DNA from: Liolophura sinensis
Taxonomy: Eukaryota; Mollusca; Polyplacophora; Chitonida; Chitonidae
DNA length: 60,000 bases
Assembly (NCBI RefSeq): GCF_032854445.1
Contig: NC_088303.1
Location: forward strand, 14,393,501-14,453,500
Direction: 5' to 3'
Made by a program: the position numbers and the translations under genes. Of the stretch, positions 42,354 through 53,775 are shown one piece after another; within the stretch, counting starts at the first letter, position 1; every line of letters starts with the position of its first letter. The notes beneath the pieces were generated by a model. The model searched no databases, had not been told where the DNA came from, and worked only from the letters and a program-made list of their open reading frames with translations.

Positions 42354-42941
42354 CTGAATAATACAGAATAGTCAACGTGAAATATGAGCAAGAAAATTTC
42401 ATTAAAAAGCCCATATAAAAAAATGAAACAACAAAATACTAAGATACTTACAGATTTATTTTGCTTCTGACTTTTACTGTTAGAGATGTTGTTCAGGAAT
42501 ATAAGTATACGATGTATATTATATTTTTATCAACTTAGATATAAATCAGCAACAAATACTTTCATAAAAAAATCCAAAAGAATTGCACACAAGTTCAGGA
42601 ATTTGTCAAACCTGTGAATATAATCCCCATTGTGGCTCCTTTTAGTCCATTGACCACGGCCATCAGCCACATGCTGGAGGAACAATATGGAATCGCTATG
42701 TTGATACCGGCAGTCATGCAAATGGAGGCAAACATAAGAGGCTCGGCCTTGAAGCGGTCATAGAGCGTGCCGACCACGGTTCCCATGACGAGGATACCCA
42801 GATACTGTGCCGTGAAAAATATGGACCCCTCTTCCACATTAGAGTTGGTGATTTGGATGAGGTCCAGGAAGGCAGGACCCCCGGAACCCAGCAGCAAACC
42901 CTAGCAATCATATAACAACCATTACTGATTTGTAACTTGTG

Positions 42942-43017
<76 letters not shown>

Positions 43018-44097
43018 CCCTAATATGTGAGATACACCGTGTCTGCCTAGGTTCCATATCAGGAGACAAAAGACAAATAGAAACAATGTACTACGGGACA
43101 GCTGTTGGATTACAAAGCTATGTCAGTTGTGAATTCGCCACATGTCATTCTAGATGGCGGTGTGCATCAATGAGTTGTTTTTTTGGGTTTTTTTTTTTAC
43201 AGTATATCGCAAAGCTGGTTGTTTTGAACATTGCTGTAAAAGGCTGTTTCAGTTAATTTTCTTTCCAAGTATTTCTATCGCCGATAAAGATCCACAAGGT
43301 TTTAGTTGTCTTTTTAAATAATGTGCTTGTTTAGTGTTTCGGTTACATAACAACGCCGCATCATTGGTTTTACTATCGATGTAGTCCTTTGTATCCATGG
43401 CAACACATTTGCAGTGCTGTCTCACTAGAGCGTTGGCCGGCATACGAATGTCTGCCCGAAGACTAGTTCGATGTTATTTATAACAAAAGTGTCCTGTTAA
43501 AATAGCATTTAAAGCATTTTGTGATCTCAAGATTGCCCTTGTTTACACGAAATTGGAAGCTGACATAGAAAGATAAGCGAATTAACAAGGGGTATCAGAT
43601 GAGTTAAAAGAAAACATAACCACTATATCATGTCCCAAAATACAGAACACAATTAGATAATATTCGAGGAGGAAATTATGGCTAACCACAGGCATCAAGT
43701 AAAGAATTAGAATAAGGGGGAAGTGACCACAGAAAGAACACATGGACCTATCACAACAGCTAAACCCTGTGATGTAATACGTTTTAATCCATTTGTCTTG
43801 TTTAACGTAGCGATTCCCACTGACAAAGAATTATAATTCGTGTCTTACACAAAAGATAATATCATGTGCACGAATGCATACTATGGCTCATATGTTTTTT
43901 GATTTTTTTTTCTGTTTTGAAAAAGATTTGAAAAGGATCGACAAACAGGCGCCTATAAAAATGTCTGTATTAATTTATTTCAAGAGTTAGTCAAACGAAA
44001 TTTATTCGAAAGATCAAACGGCCTTTCACATAAAATGCAATATTAAAGTAGTAACAAGTGTAAGCTGAAAGCGCCTTCCGTTAACATTTCACCATTG

Positions 44098-44179
<82 letters not shown>

Positions 44180-44488
44180 CAATCAACCGATTGAGCTATC
44201 GTCCACACAAATAAATCTAGCTTTGGAAGTATTACATGGCGACAGACAATTCCACTTACACAACAGCTATGCGGGTAGTAGGAGAATGATGTCATCATTA
44301 ACTTGAGTAAAAACCTGCGTCTGTCTGCTTTCGGTCCATTCTTCCTTTCGGATTTCGTAGCATTGCCAGTGCCATCTATTGTTGCCAGTTCACACTCCGT
44401 CATTTCGGAATCGGATATGTCTGCAAAACGAACAAGAAAGGAATTACGGTTCTTCTCTTATCACCCTACCTGTTCTGTTATCTTGCAT
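41278..44488 (-). CDS. MFSD4/NaGLT1-like transporter, paralogue B
   Basis: Exons 44260-44420, 42612-42900 and 41278-42353 join in frame, with the same intron phases (1, 0, 1) as the transporter at 27-32 kb. Shared blocks are GPAFLDL, YDRFKAEP, VVRVWGKKDGGPYMQALHF, AYSVGGVIAPFIM, GRFQGIFTANLL and FSPMWFVYL. The extracellular loop has NQT, NET and NVT sequons. The internal start MTECELATIDG at 44403 gives 502 residues. Alternatively a 19-base exon (44470-44488, MQDNRT) reached over a 49-base intron gives 514 residues, with phase preserved. (TA)n arrays fill the first two large introns. An AATAAA on the minus strand lies 19-24 bases past the stop (41259-41254). Confidence 0.9.
42612..42900 (-). 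CDS. MFSD4-like gene B, TM1-4 exon
   Basis: Reads GLLLGSGGPAFLDLIQITNS... to GATMGIIFTG. Acceptor ATTGCTAG, donor GTTTGA. It aligns residue by residue with exon 3 of the plus-strand paralogue. Confidence 0.93.
42946..43014. repeat. (TA)n microsatellite, about 34 units
   Basis: Uninterrupted TA repeat in the transporter gene B intron before the TM1-4 exon. Open frames of alternating Tyr-Ile over it are artefacts. Confidence 0.97.
44101..44177. repeat. (TA)n microsatellite, about 36 units, between TIR-like flanks
   Basis: Uninterrupted repeat in the same intron, flanked by TTGCTTTTATA on the left and TATAAAAGCAA on the right, so the whole block is a perfect palindrome extending beyond the TA core. 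Confidence 0.95.
44260..44420 (-). CDS. MFSD4-like gene B, N-terminal exon
   Basis: Reads MTECELATIDGTGNATKSE... then RRRFLLKLMMTSFSYYPHSC, the N-tail and half of TM1. Acceptor CGTTTTGCAG; strong donor TTGT|GTAAGT at 44260/44259. It aligns with exon 2 of the other paralogue. Confidence 0.85.
44470..44488 (-). CDS. Possible tiny first coding exon of gene B
   Basis: ATG CAA GAT AAC AGA ACA G then GTAGGG. Phase 1 fits the next exon exactly and the intervening intron would be 49 bases. The fit could be chance; translation could instead start at 44403. Confidence 0.4.
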
Positions 44489-44999
44489 AAAGTTAGCTTC
44501 CTACTTATCTACGTCACTGGTTACAGATTTTCACGACACACACAACGTGGACACGTTTTTACACAGAAGCCTCTGTTAACAATGCAGGAGGAACACCAAG
44601 CTTCAGTTACTGAAGGTCTCGGCGAATTTGGCCTGTAAGAAACTCTTTAAGGTAAAGAAAACAGTAAAATAAAGTATTTATCGGATGAAGGACCATCACA
44701 CCCTGTCCAGGGAAATAGTTTGATTTAGTTTTTTACATATTTCTAACCGACTAAAAGGCATTTAAAACATAGGATTCTATAGTGGTCTGTTGAGACCCAG
44801 GGGATATCAGTGACGTCACAGAAATATTTTTGGCTTAAAATATTTCAAGGTCCGTTAGTTGAATTCATTAATATCTCTAAATGAGGATGCATTTTGAATG
44901 AAATATATCAGTCCATGAGTGTCAAGTGGCAAAAAAACTGAAGTGACAACACTGGTCCCAACATGGTCAGAAAATACCACTGTAGACTCCAAAGTTTTA

Positions 45000-45275
45000 G
45001 GGGCCTCCGTGGCTCAGTTGGTTAGCGCGCTAGCACAGCGTAATGACCCAGGAGTCTCTCACCAATGCGGTCGATGTGAGTTCAAGTCCAGCTCATGCTG
45101 GATTCCTCTCTGGCCGTATGTGGGAAGGTGTGTCAGCAACCTGCGGATGGTCGTGGGTTTCCCCCGGGCTCTGCCCGGTTTCCGCCCACCATAATGCTGG
45201 CCACCGTCGTATAAGTGAAATATTCTTGAGTACGGCGTAAAACACCAATCAAAAAAAAAAAAAAAAAAAAAAAAA
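45000..45275 (+). mobile_element. SINE family 1, full length, poly(A) tail, perfect TSD
   Basis: Head GGGGCCTCCGTGGCTCAG, box B GAGTTCAAGTCC, and a tail of about 25 uninterrupted A. The 12-base TSD TCCAAAGTTTTA occurs at 44988-44999 and 45276-45287. The best-preserved copy in the window. Confidence 0.95.
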
Positions 45276-45287
45276 TCCAAAGTTTTA

Positions 45288-47155
45288 AATGCATTTCACT
45301 AGGTCAAAAAATATTCTCAAACTAAATAAATAAAATCACTTTCCCGGGCAATATTTAATGGTCTTTCATCTGAAAGGTACTTCATGCCAGTGTGTTATTG
45401 CCATTAAATACTCATTACTTAAAAAAAAATTTAAAGTTGCAGGTGCATTCTTTTAATATCAGCTGCAGGTTAAAACGTTTAGACGAAAATGCGATTTATT
45501 GTGGATTGTTAGTACAAGATACATATTTAATTCCTCACGGGAGTTTTATATTTCCAGTCTGTCCACGAGCACATTGAGTAAGTAGAATGTGTAGTCGGCA
45601 TGCATATTGTTTTATTGTTTTGGAACACCGGCTTTATATAAAATTTGATTCGATTTAGATCTATTCATATGAGATAAAATGGAATTAATGATCATCGATA
45701 ATACCATGTAAGGAATAATTATAGATTAAGAAAAAGAATAATTCAATTTATCACAAACTTCTTATATGCAATATGCTTGAAATTATTAAATCTTATTGGT
45801 TGGTTCTCATTTATGTTCTGGTGATCGTGTACTTTCCTACTATTTTAAGCATTTAGATGAACTATTATGATATAACTGTTACCTACGTAAATTCACAACA
45901 GACCCGATTTTACCGGTTACGTGTGACAATGCATGTTCCGGTGAACACAATACAATGCATCCCTGCTTTGGTTTTACTCTCTATAATGTACGTCTTTAAT
46001 TAATTATATCCCTCTACTGTAGGTTTTAATAGTAACCATTTTGCTTTTTGTCACATTGAATGAAATAGGTGATGAGTTTAAGCTCTGAATTGTGAGTGAT
46101 AAAAACTTTACCAAGAACAAGCCCCATTTCCACTTGACTCAAAACCACGACACATCAGGTTTAACAGAAATTGTACAATCTGAATATTCTGAAGACATAA
46201 CGTCATAATGATAAGGCGCTGCTGGCATTTATGGTCGTCGAACTTTCGTTTAGTGTAACTCAGTTTTAATTAGCTGTCCAGTGGAAAATGAGACGTAGTA
46301 TATTATGTAATAAAATGTTTTGCGAGGAATTTTTGTGAGGAATGTCAAGAACATTTTACATTTAGTGACAATGTAAGGATTTCAATGCTTTGAGTAGAAT
46401 ACCCGTAGGGTTTATATAGCTTGCTAATATTTACTAGTAACTTGCAAACCGAAAAAGGTTGGCACGCCAAAAAAGGTGTGTACTACCCATAACTGGTGAG
46501 GTGAAAAATGATTAACGTTAGATCTAACTCATATTTTTCAGAATGTATCTTTCGAATCAAATTAGGTGTGCGCTATCGATTCTATTTCTGATGAATTAAA
46601 AAAGGACTTCAATTGCATTTTCGCTATCAGCTTTTCCATTATCAGCACCAGGCTGACTGTCGGAAAAACACAGCGATTTACCAGAACGTCTATCCTTGGA
46701 ATGGTCATGATATAATTGGATGGCTGAGCTTAACTTTTAACTTGAAACATTTGGACAGAACGCTTTATATCTGTCTGAATTAGCGACTGCCCAACTGTAT
46801 GCATAGGCGATGTGGATGATAATATGTTTTCAATGGGGGTCTGGTGTTGTCAGATAAGAAACCATCCTGAAACAGAATTAGCCCTGCGTTTGATCCTAAC
46901 ATTTCATACGGCTATATTATATCCCCGTATAAGGAATGTTGGCAAGAAGTAACACAAGCTTGTTAGTGATCTGACATTCTGCACAGCCATCCCGTATTTG
47001 CTTGGTGAGTTTCGGACCACTCATCTCAGACAGTTTACCCAATGAAAAGGGCTAAGTGCACATTTGAAGAAATCACTGTTCTAGGTCTTCAATTATTATG
47101 AATATATCCTAGGTGGCAAAGCTATATCATATTTAATGCGAAAATATAAAAGAAA
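45288..47155. other. Intergenic, no supported gene
   Basis: AT-rich DNA with one degenerate family A end near 45.9 kb. Open frames are short and without recognised domains. Confidence 0.5.
45885..46000. mobile_element. TIR element family A, degenerate end
   Basis: TTTTACCGGTTACGTGTGAC and TTTGGTTTTACTCTCTATAA-TGTACG resemble the right end of family A; strongly diverged. Confidence 0.35.
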
Positions 47156-47666
47156 ACAGCATAGAAAGTAAAACTAGAGCAGCGATTGTCTTTTCAGGTT
47201 TAAAGCAGTCAGTGACGTGACTGCTGAAACTTGTTATCAAAAAAGGTATAAAAAGCCCACCGTAAAACCTCAATATTTGTTACCATTTCAGTCACCTGGT
47301 GCAGTTGCATTTACTCGTTTACTCATTTACTCATTCAGAAACTGGTGGCCACCACTCAGTATTTCCTGGGCAGAATGCCGCGAAGGGCTGGTCCATTTGT
47401 ATTGTTATAAATGTTATTGTATGTTAAATGTGATAGCATGTGATAATAAATTACAACTGACATCACCGCATTTTTTCCCAACTAATTCTGCTTAAGCCCT
47501 GGTGCTACCGGTCGTGTAATTTGCTATTATTGAAGCATTTATATAAACAGTTAGAGTACAACCCGGACTGAAGTAAATTGACAAGAGGCCGTACTTCACC
47601 GCTCACGGTGACCATTTGTCGGCTATCACACTGTCGTCGCTGCTCTGGTTTTTCTCTCTATGCTGT
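47156..47666. mobile_element. TIR element family A (about 510 bp)
   Basis: Left end ACAGCATAGAAAGTAAAACT-AGAGCAGCGA, right end the complement of ACAGCATAGAGAGAAAAACC-AGAGCAGCGACGACAG. No transposase frame; non-autonomous. The right half (GTTAGAGTACAACCCGGACT, TTGACAAGAGGCCGTACTTC) is shared with other copies. Confidence 0.65.
47330..47530 (+). repeat. 200-bp direct repeat, copy 1
   Basis: Shares with 47,705-47,900 the blocks CTGGTGG, CTGGTCC, TTATTGTA(C/T)GTTAAATG, AATAAATTACA, CTAATTCT, TGGTGCTA and CGTGTAATTT in order. Confidence 0.6.
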
Positions 47667-47704
47667 ACGTCTTCGTTATATTGTATTCCTGCGTAAACCA
47701 AGAT

Positions 47705-47900
47705 TCTGCTGGTGGACTAAGCATCCCCGAGGTCTGGTCCCTTTTTAGTGTTATTGTACGTTAAATGAGATGACAACACAACACTTTGAGTAATTCTAGA
47801 CCAGTGACGTGTAATAAATTACATTTAACATCTCCGAATTTTTTTTTACCTAATTCTAAGCCATGGTGCTAGGGAGCGTGTAATTTTCTATTAGTTTGGA
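47705..47900 (+). repeat. 200-bp direct repeat, copy 2
   Basis: Second copy, lying just outside the right TIR of the family A element at 47,156-47,666. Confidence 0.6.
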
Positions 47901-50900
47901 CTACATACCTTTATCCAGTCTGTACTCTACTTCTGTGACCGCCATAATCGTATTTTAGTTCACACCTGGCTAAGAGTTAAGGAATCATATCGTTATTTTC
48001 CTGTCACCACTCGACGTATCCAATTCTTTCTTGGGTCACGCAGCTGGACGCCTCTCAGGAGATTTGTCTCATCGGGATATTTTAACAGTTTTCTTCAACA
48101 CTGTCTACGTAATTCGAACACACTGTCCTTGTTTCGATAACCTGAAGGCAAATGAGAATGTGACCCTGTATGTATGCTGGAGTATCTTTGATAAGGCACT
48201 CATGCTGGATGGGATTAGCGGCTATATTTATAAGCTGCCTGAACCAGATGGGACTGTTTTTCGCATGGCCATGTGTAGGTGAGATATCCCCCGACCTTCG
48301 CATCATCTGGGGCAAATAGTCACTGTGTAAATATCAATCTGTATACACAGTGTTCAAGTTAAAGATATGTGAAGCCAAGGGGTGGAGTGGAAAGGGCGCG
48401 GGTCACTTGGAGGGATCAAGACCGGTTATGTGCATGTATATCACAGGATTAAGTACAGGCGTTGGAAGGCATAATTGTCAGTGTGGATTACTTACAGCAT
48501 GTGTGTACCTGAAACTTCCAGCATGAGAATAACATGAGCTTGAGGCATTTGTATGAACTGTTTTAATGAATTGAAACAAAAATGTCATAAATTGCAAGTC
48601 CCAGAGAACTAAAACAAACTACTATAGCCAAAACAGAACCAATTAGTTTAACGTTAATTACACATTACAGTTTTTCGAATCTTTTTTATCATGATTTCAT
48701 TCCACTCATGAATATCAGTCGCGTTTACCCTATAATCATAAACATAGTATGTTTCTTCCAGCAGCAAGTGTCTTGGATCGTTTACATTTAGATCACAATT
48801 TCAGAATGGAAATTCTACATCCATGCAGACTTTTCCATCGGGGGGAAAAGGCTAAGTATTTTGTCTCTGGACTGTATCTTATGATAGTGTGGGAAATAAT
48901 TTCTATTGCCAACGACATGGGGTTTCCTTTGTACCCCTTCGTGTGCCAAAATCTGATGCCGAAATAAAGGTCTGGATCTAGGCGTCGAAACAAGACATTC
49001 GTATTCCAGCCGGAGACACGACTAGTAAAATTCATCTTGTTGGCGTGGATAACTGTCTTGTGGACGTGGTTAAATGTCCGCTGTCGGTCGGTTACAGCGT
49101 AATATAGTATTTTTCCCTCCGTCATAAAAGTCTGTACAACACTATATGGTGTAAAAGCACTATTTAACTTTTAATAGAATAAATCTAAACCGGATGTACC
49201 ACCTCTACCACCGCTGCTATGCACCATGAATGAGGTATAGACAGTATTTCCTAATTGCAAAACAACTGTTGTCAACGGAATGAAACAACAATAAACCATT
49301 TTTATGAAGTAATCGATAAACATCAAACAAATCCAAGCTTCCACTGTGTTATGAAATTAGGTGTCAGATCGAGTCATTTTTAAAGACTTAAGATTAAAGG
49401 CAAAGAAAACACTAACGTGAAGACTAAGTCACATGAAAACCCATTGGAAACTGTCCATAAGTATAGTTTGATTTATTTTTTAGCATGCTTTCAATCTAGA
49501 AAAATGCATTTGGAAATTTGGATTCTACGATTATCTTTTCAGACAATTTTCGGACCAGTGACGTCGCATCAAGTTTTTGTTACTTAACACGCATACACCG
49601 CTTGTTTCATCGTACTTAATATACACATAGATCTATGAATACATTCGCTGAATGGACCGTGAAAAAAAATATTTAAAAGACAAAACTATGGATCTGACGT
49701 CACTGATACCCTCTAAGTCACTACAACCATGGAAGCTGACAGGTTAGAACTATTTTAATCAGTTGGAAGCCTAAAAATATAAATAGAACTATTTAACTGG
49801 AAGTATTTAACCGTCTTTTCTGTTATGTATACCTCATTTTAGAGTTTTCTTTGTCTTTAATGGTCTAGAAAAGTAATGTTCTCTTCTTAAGAATTTCTAC
49901 GGACCCGTGAAAAGAGACATGGAAACAAAGTTTTTTCCACATATTTCAGAAGAACAAAACAAACATGAATTCGGGGTTTATCTAGCACCACGAGACATTT
50001 ATTAAGTAAAAAGCACATCAAATTTGTGATTTACCTCAATATCGATTGTCTAGAGGCCCGACATACCAGTGAAAAAACGGTCGCGGTAGTGATCTAGCTC
50101 CTTCTTTAGGTAAGGTATGGCCTATTCATGGATATTAACGAAACACGTCTAGCCGTAACCCTAAAAACATATTTTCAGTGATGATGTGTTTCAATAATAT
50201 TAATAAATAGGCCACCCCTACATGAAGAAAGAGTGGGAATCTTACCACTATCTGAATAAACATTTGCTTGTTATTAGATAGGTTTCATCAAACATGAATG
50301 GAAAGATGTCATTGATGCGATCAAGTGGTTAAAAGTACCGCCGAATGTTGTTGACCAAGAACCTCTTCTGAAATGTTGATAGAACCTTTCAGTTTTGTTT
50401 TTGGAAACGTCTTGTGACCTTGAATGCCTCTTCATGGGTTACGAGTGGTTACTCTCTCCATGCCAGACCATTCGAATTCATCGCCTCTAGAATCAGCAGA
50501 AACTGCCTACTTACAGTGAACTACAGGTGTTCAAACACTTGAGTTCATGTGTACAAGCGGGACTTTCATGTGTACAAAATCCTAGTGTTCAGCTATCAGG
50601 TATTGAAAATCTTTGAATAGATAAAAACAACAGTGAAACATAACAAAATTCCCCAAAAATAAAGATTGTTGGTAAAGTTTGTTTTGTTATGAAAAGACAA
50701 ATTCAAGCAATACAAAATCATGAGCATTTTTACACAAATTATAACTATAATACGCAGTTTTTAAAATAAACGTCTTCAATTCTTGGTGTCTATTAAAGAC
50801 CCTCTGACTGAATATCCTTTGTATATTGTTAGCTGCAAACGATTTTTAGGAAAAAGATTGCAAAAATCAAATACAGGCACTCAATCGCAGAGCGCACAGT

Positions 50901-51990
50901 ACCACGCTTCTGAGCTTTCAAAAAATAAATATTTTTGAGCTTAAAAATGATTTAGCAATAAAAAGGGTAGTCTGAGAATAAGTCTTGAATTTGTAATAAC
51001 ATTGTGTACGTCTTACATTTTCCTGAATATAACATAACACAGCGATTCCAAATTGTGTCTGTGTCAGCGGATCTTTAAAACTCTACTCTGCAAGAGACGC
51101 TGTGGTGGAATCTTATAGTGCGCTGACTTCATTTCTGCACTTGCCCATCACCTTAACCTTTGTTGTGATGACTCCAAATTGGGACTTCAACATTATCGAT
51201 GCATACAAAGTATCACTACTCAAAGATGCTCTTTGATGAGTTTTGTTTTTCGAACCCACAGAAAAATTCTTTGACAAGGGGCACTGCTGTGTGGCATGCT
51301 AAAAAACTGAGGAACCTCGAGAATCCCTTCTGTGTCAGTCAACTTTGTTATTTCCACCCAGATATGGTTGGATTGCTGACACTAGTATTCAGCAAACTCA
51401 ACCATGACACCTTCTTTCGTTGAATCTGTTCTTTGTTCTAATAAAATGTATTCCTTGTAAAATGGGCCAGGCTTAGTAAAATAAAATCATAAGTCAGCAC
51501 AGTTACAAGATATTGTCAATACATTGTTCAACAACCAAGCAGGATTATGGGAGAGAGTAAATATCTGACCATCTGGAATGACAGCTGAGAATCTGTTGAA
51601 TCTATGCGTCGAAAGAGACATTCGATAATCGCATGGCCAATGGCCAAAAACGATGTATAAGACACACCACCAAAGAACTGAGTATATAAAGCACGAAAAT
51701 GCAAAGAGAAGCAGTCAACAGTTTTCAGTGATGTTGAAAAGACGCAAGATACGTTCCAGGCGACTGAGTGAAATCTGTATTCAAATCGTGTACAATGCTA
51801 GAATATCAGTTGTCGATAACAGAATGTGTATCTCATTTGCGCTTTGACTGCAACTGTTCATAAATCCAACGTGGCAATTCAACAATCTAATTCAACACGA
51901 TGAATATACAGCCCCTAGCCCCGGGATCAGCGGAATTAGACGTAATCATGAAGCGGAGTGCCACAGATTCTGGACGCTCTGTCCATATTT
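47901..51990. other. Intergenic, no supported gene
   Basis: Open frames up to 110 codons (for example minus 48,793-49,125) show no recognised motif. GGCGTCGAAACAAGACATTC near 48,980 and TGCGTCGAAAGAGACATTCG near 51,606 are a shared dispersed repeat. Confidence 0.45.
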
Positions 51991-51994
51991 TCTC

Positions 51995-52080
51995 ACAAGA
52001 GAATTATACTCATTGTAAAACTTGATCTAACAAATGCTACTAGGTGAGATATGCAGGACCCTACGGTATATTGCTGTCCG
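51995..52080 (-). pseudogene. Reverse transcriptase C-terminal fragment
   Basis: The minus strand reads LHISHLVAFVRSS, matching the YISxLxAFA/VR segment of the 59.3-kb fragment. Very short remnant. Confidence 0.4.
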
Positions 52081-52950
52081 AGTAAGGATAGTGTACAATG
52101 TGAAACTATCCCTCTTGCGAGAGGAACCCACAAGGATTAGAACTATTTCTCAAGAAACCACCTGTTCTTCACAATGACTTCGATAATTCACTGTGCTGTA
52201 AGGGAAGGCTTCTCGACTGCGGCAGATATACGCGTTTTAAATTTATGGCGACGAAATTTAATCAAAACGGAACTTTGACATCACATAGAAAAACATAGGT
52301 GAAGGTTTCAGTAAAAATATTTGTCTTGTTCATGTCGATTTTCATACTGCAAAATAAAAACACAGCGCTGCATTTCAACCAAAAGTTGGGGTTTTCATCA
52401 ATATTGCAATTTTCGTTAGCTATTACTAACAACCACCTCTTCGCTATGTCACTTTCTGAGGCACTTCGACCAAGTTTTATACATCTGATGCGGAAATGTA
52501 CAGAATTGTTCTGGGATTTTGAAATTTGCGTTTTCTTCTCAAACCTCTGTGGGGCCGATTCTCCTCTTTACCGCACCAGGTCCTTTCTGATTTCTTCGAC
52601 TATCACTACATGCATTTAATGGTAAGTTTTTAAACTCCCATAATGTGAAGAAAAAGATGACTAAATGGCATGAATAATCCAACTTTCTGAGTTTCTCGTC
52701 ATTAACATGATTTTCACTTTCTTCATTTACAAGATAATCAGGAATTGTATTTTCTGTCTCATTCAATACTGTTGGCTGGGTACTGTAAAGACATGCATCT
52801 GTCATAAAATCAACGATGTTTTAGTTTCAGTATGTGTTAGATATGTTTTCACAGTTTTTAATCATTTAGGGCAATTATCAATATTACAATATAGGCGTAT
52901 GCCATGGTGAAATTTGTGTAAAATCGATGATGCCGAAGTAACAGAGCCAC

Positions 52951-53550
52951 ATGTTTGAATTAAATTGTCAGTCTTCTGTGGCTCGTCTAAACATTTCCCT
53001 TTTGTGTAGATTAGAACAATGGCAAACATTAACTGAGGCAACATCGTCAAAGGCAACATACAAAGGTTACCTTTCATGGGATGTTTCAATGTTCATTGAG
53101 TTGCTTGAGTTTCTCACGAATAACATCTATGTGAAATTCGCGCAAACCGTATATCAACAGTATATAGGTATTTATGAATATGATATGAAAAAAAGAATAC
53201 ATGTGGAAACTGTTAAGAAGTAATCCTCACCAGGCCCGATCTGCCTCATTCACTAAAAGGTATATTGATGATCTACTGGCTTTAAACAATCTATATGCAG
53301 CTAAGCCTGTGAAAGATATTTACCCACCTTCGCTGAATTTAAAGGAAACCGCAGGCTCTCCAAATGGTAGGCCTACATCTTATCTGGAACTATATTTGTA
53401 CAAAGACCAGAGCGCTTTCCTCTCTCGCAGACTTTACATGAGGGATAGTTTCAATTTTGATATAGTAAATTATCCTTACTTGAACAGCAATATACCGAAG
53501 CTTTTTGTTAGATCATGCGTGTTGTGTGGACGATTTCAGTCAACATCATA
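52951..53550 (+). pseudogene. Retroelement reverse transcriptase relic (YIDD motif)
   Basis: Two overlapping frames: the first has LLEFLTNNIYVKFAQTVYQQ and YIGI and ends in TAA at 53,221-53,223. The second has FTKRYIDDLLALNNLY, IYPPSLNLKET, SYLELYLY and FNFDIVNYPYLNSNIPK. The RYIDDLL block is the catalytic YxDD of a reverse transcriptase, and the surrounding blocks are those of Penelope-like or related non-LTR elements, by memory. The segment between YIGI and the YIDD region is shortened and frameshifted, so the element is dead. Confidence 0.78.
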
Positions 53551-53579
53551 AGTTACTACAGCAAAAATAGTGTGTCAAG

Positions 53580-53712
53580 GTTATTCCATCAAAATAGGGG
53601 GCTTTCGCTTAAGGCTGATTCTGGGATGCTCAGAACTTTTTTTTCCCCACCGGCCCGATGAGGAACTGCCGGTATGTGGCCTTGTCTTTAGGGAACTCCT
53701 GTAACAGAAACA
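53580..53712 (-). pseudogene. Damaged copy of the 35.5-kb exon, first part
   Basis: The minus strand keeps the acceptor TTACAG and reads EFPKDKATYRQFLIGPVG, then loses the frame in a run of A and continues as IPESALSESPLF in another frame. It aligns with EMPIDRATHRQILTGPVG ... FPESALSW ... SPLF, with deletions. Confidence 0.75.
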
Positions 53713-53775
53713 ATAATAAAAAACTCCTGATTTAGGCTGTAGACAAACCAGGAAGAGCTGAATTCGAAGTTTTGA

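Noticed and set aside
42939-44403. Tyr-Ile repeat frames
   Set aside because: They translate the (TA)n microsatellites. The real coding part is the adjoining MTECELATIDG exon on the minus strand.
45000-45075. Possible tRNA gene
   Set aside because: Boxes A and B are present, but the sequence does not close into a tRNA cloverleaf that I can draw and it continues into a SINE body and tail. It is a tRNA-derived SINE head.
44919-45280. Frames over 45.0-45.3 kb and similar ones at 28.0, 57.1 and 5.7 kb
   Set aside because: All lie in SINE copies and read the same RNA-polymerase-III element; no protein is expected.
48793-49125. Minus-strand 110-codon frame
   Set aside because: No motif, no codon bias apparent by eye, and partial overlap with a dispersed repeat.
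52299-52619. Plus-strand 106-codon frame starting with a signal-peptide-like MKVSVKIFVLFMSIFIL
   Set aside because: The remainder has no recognised domain, disulfide pattern or splice border, and the region is full of decayed retroelements. Chance hydrophobic start.
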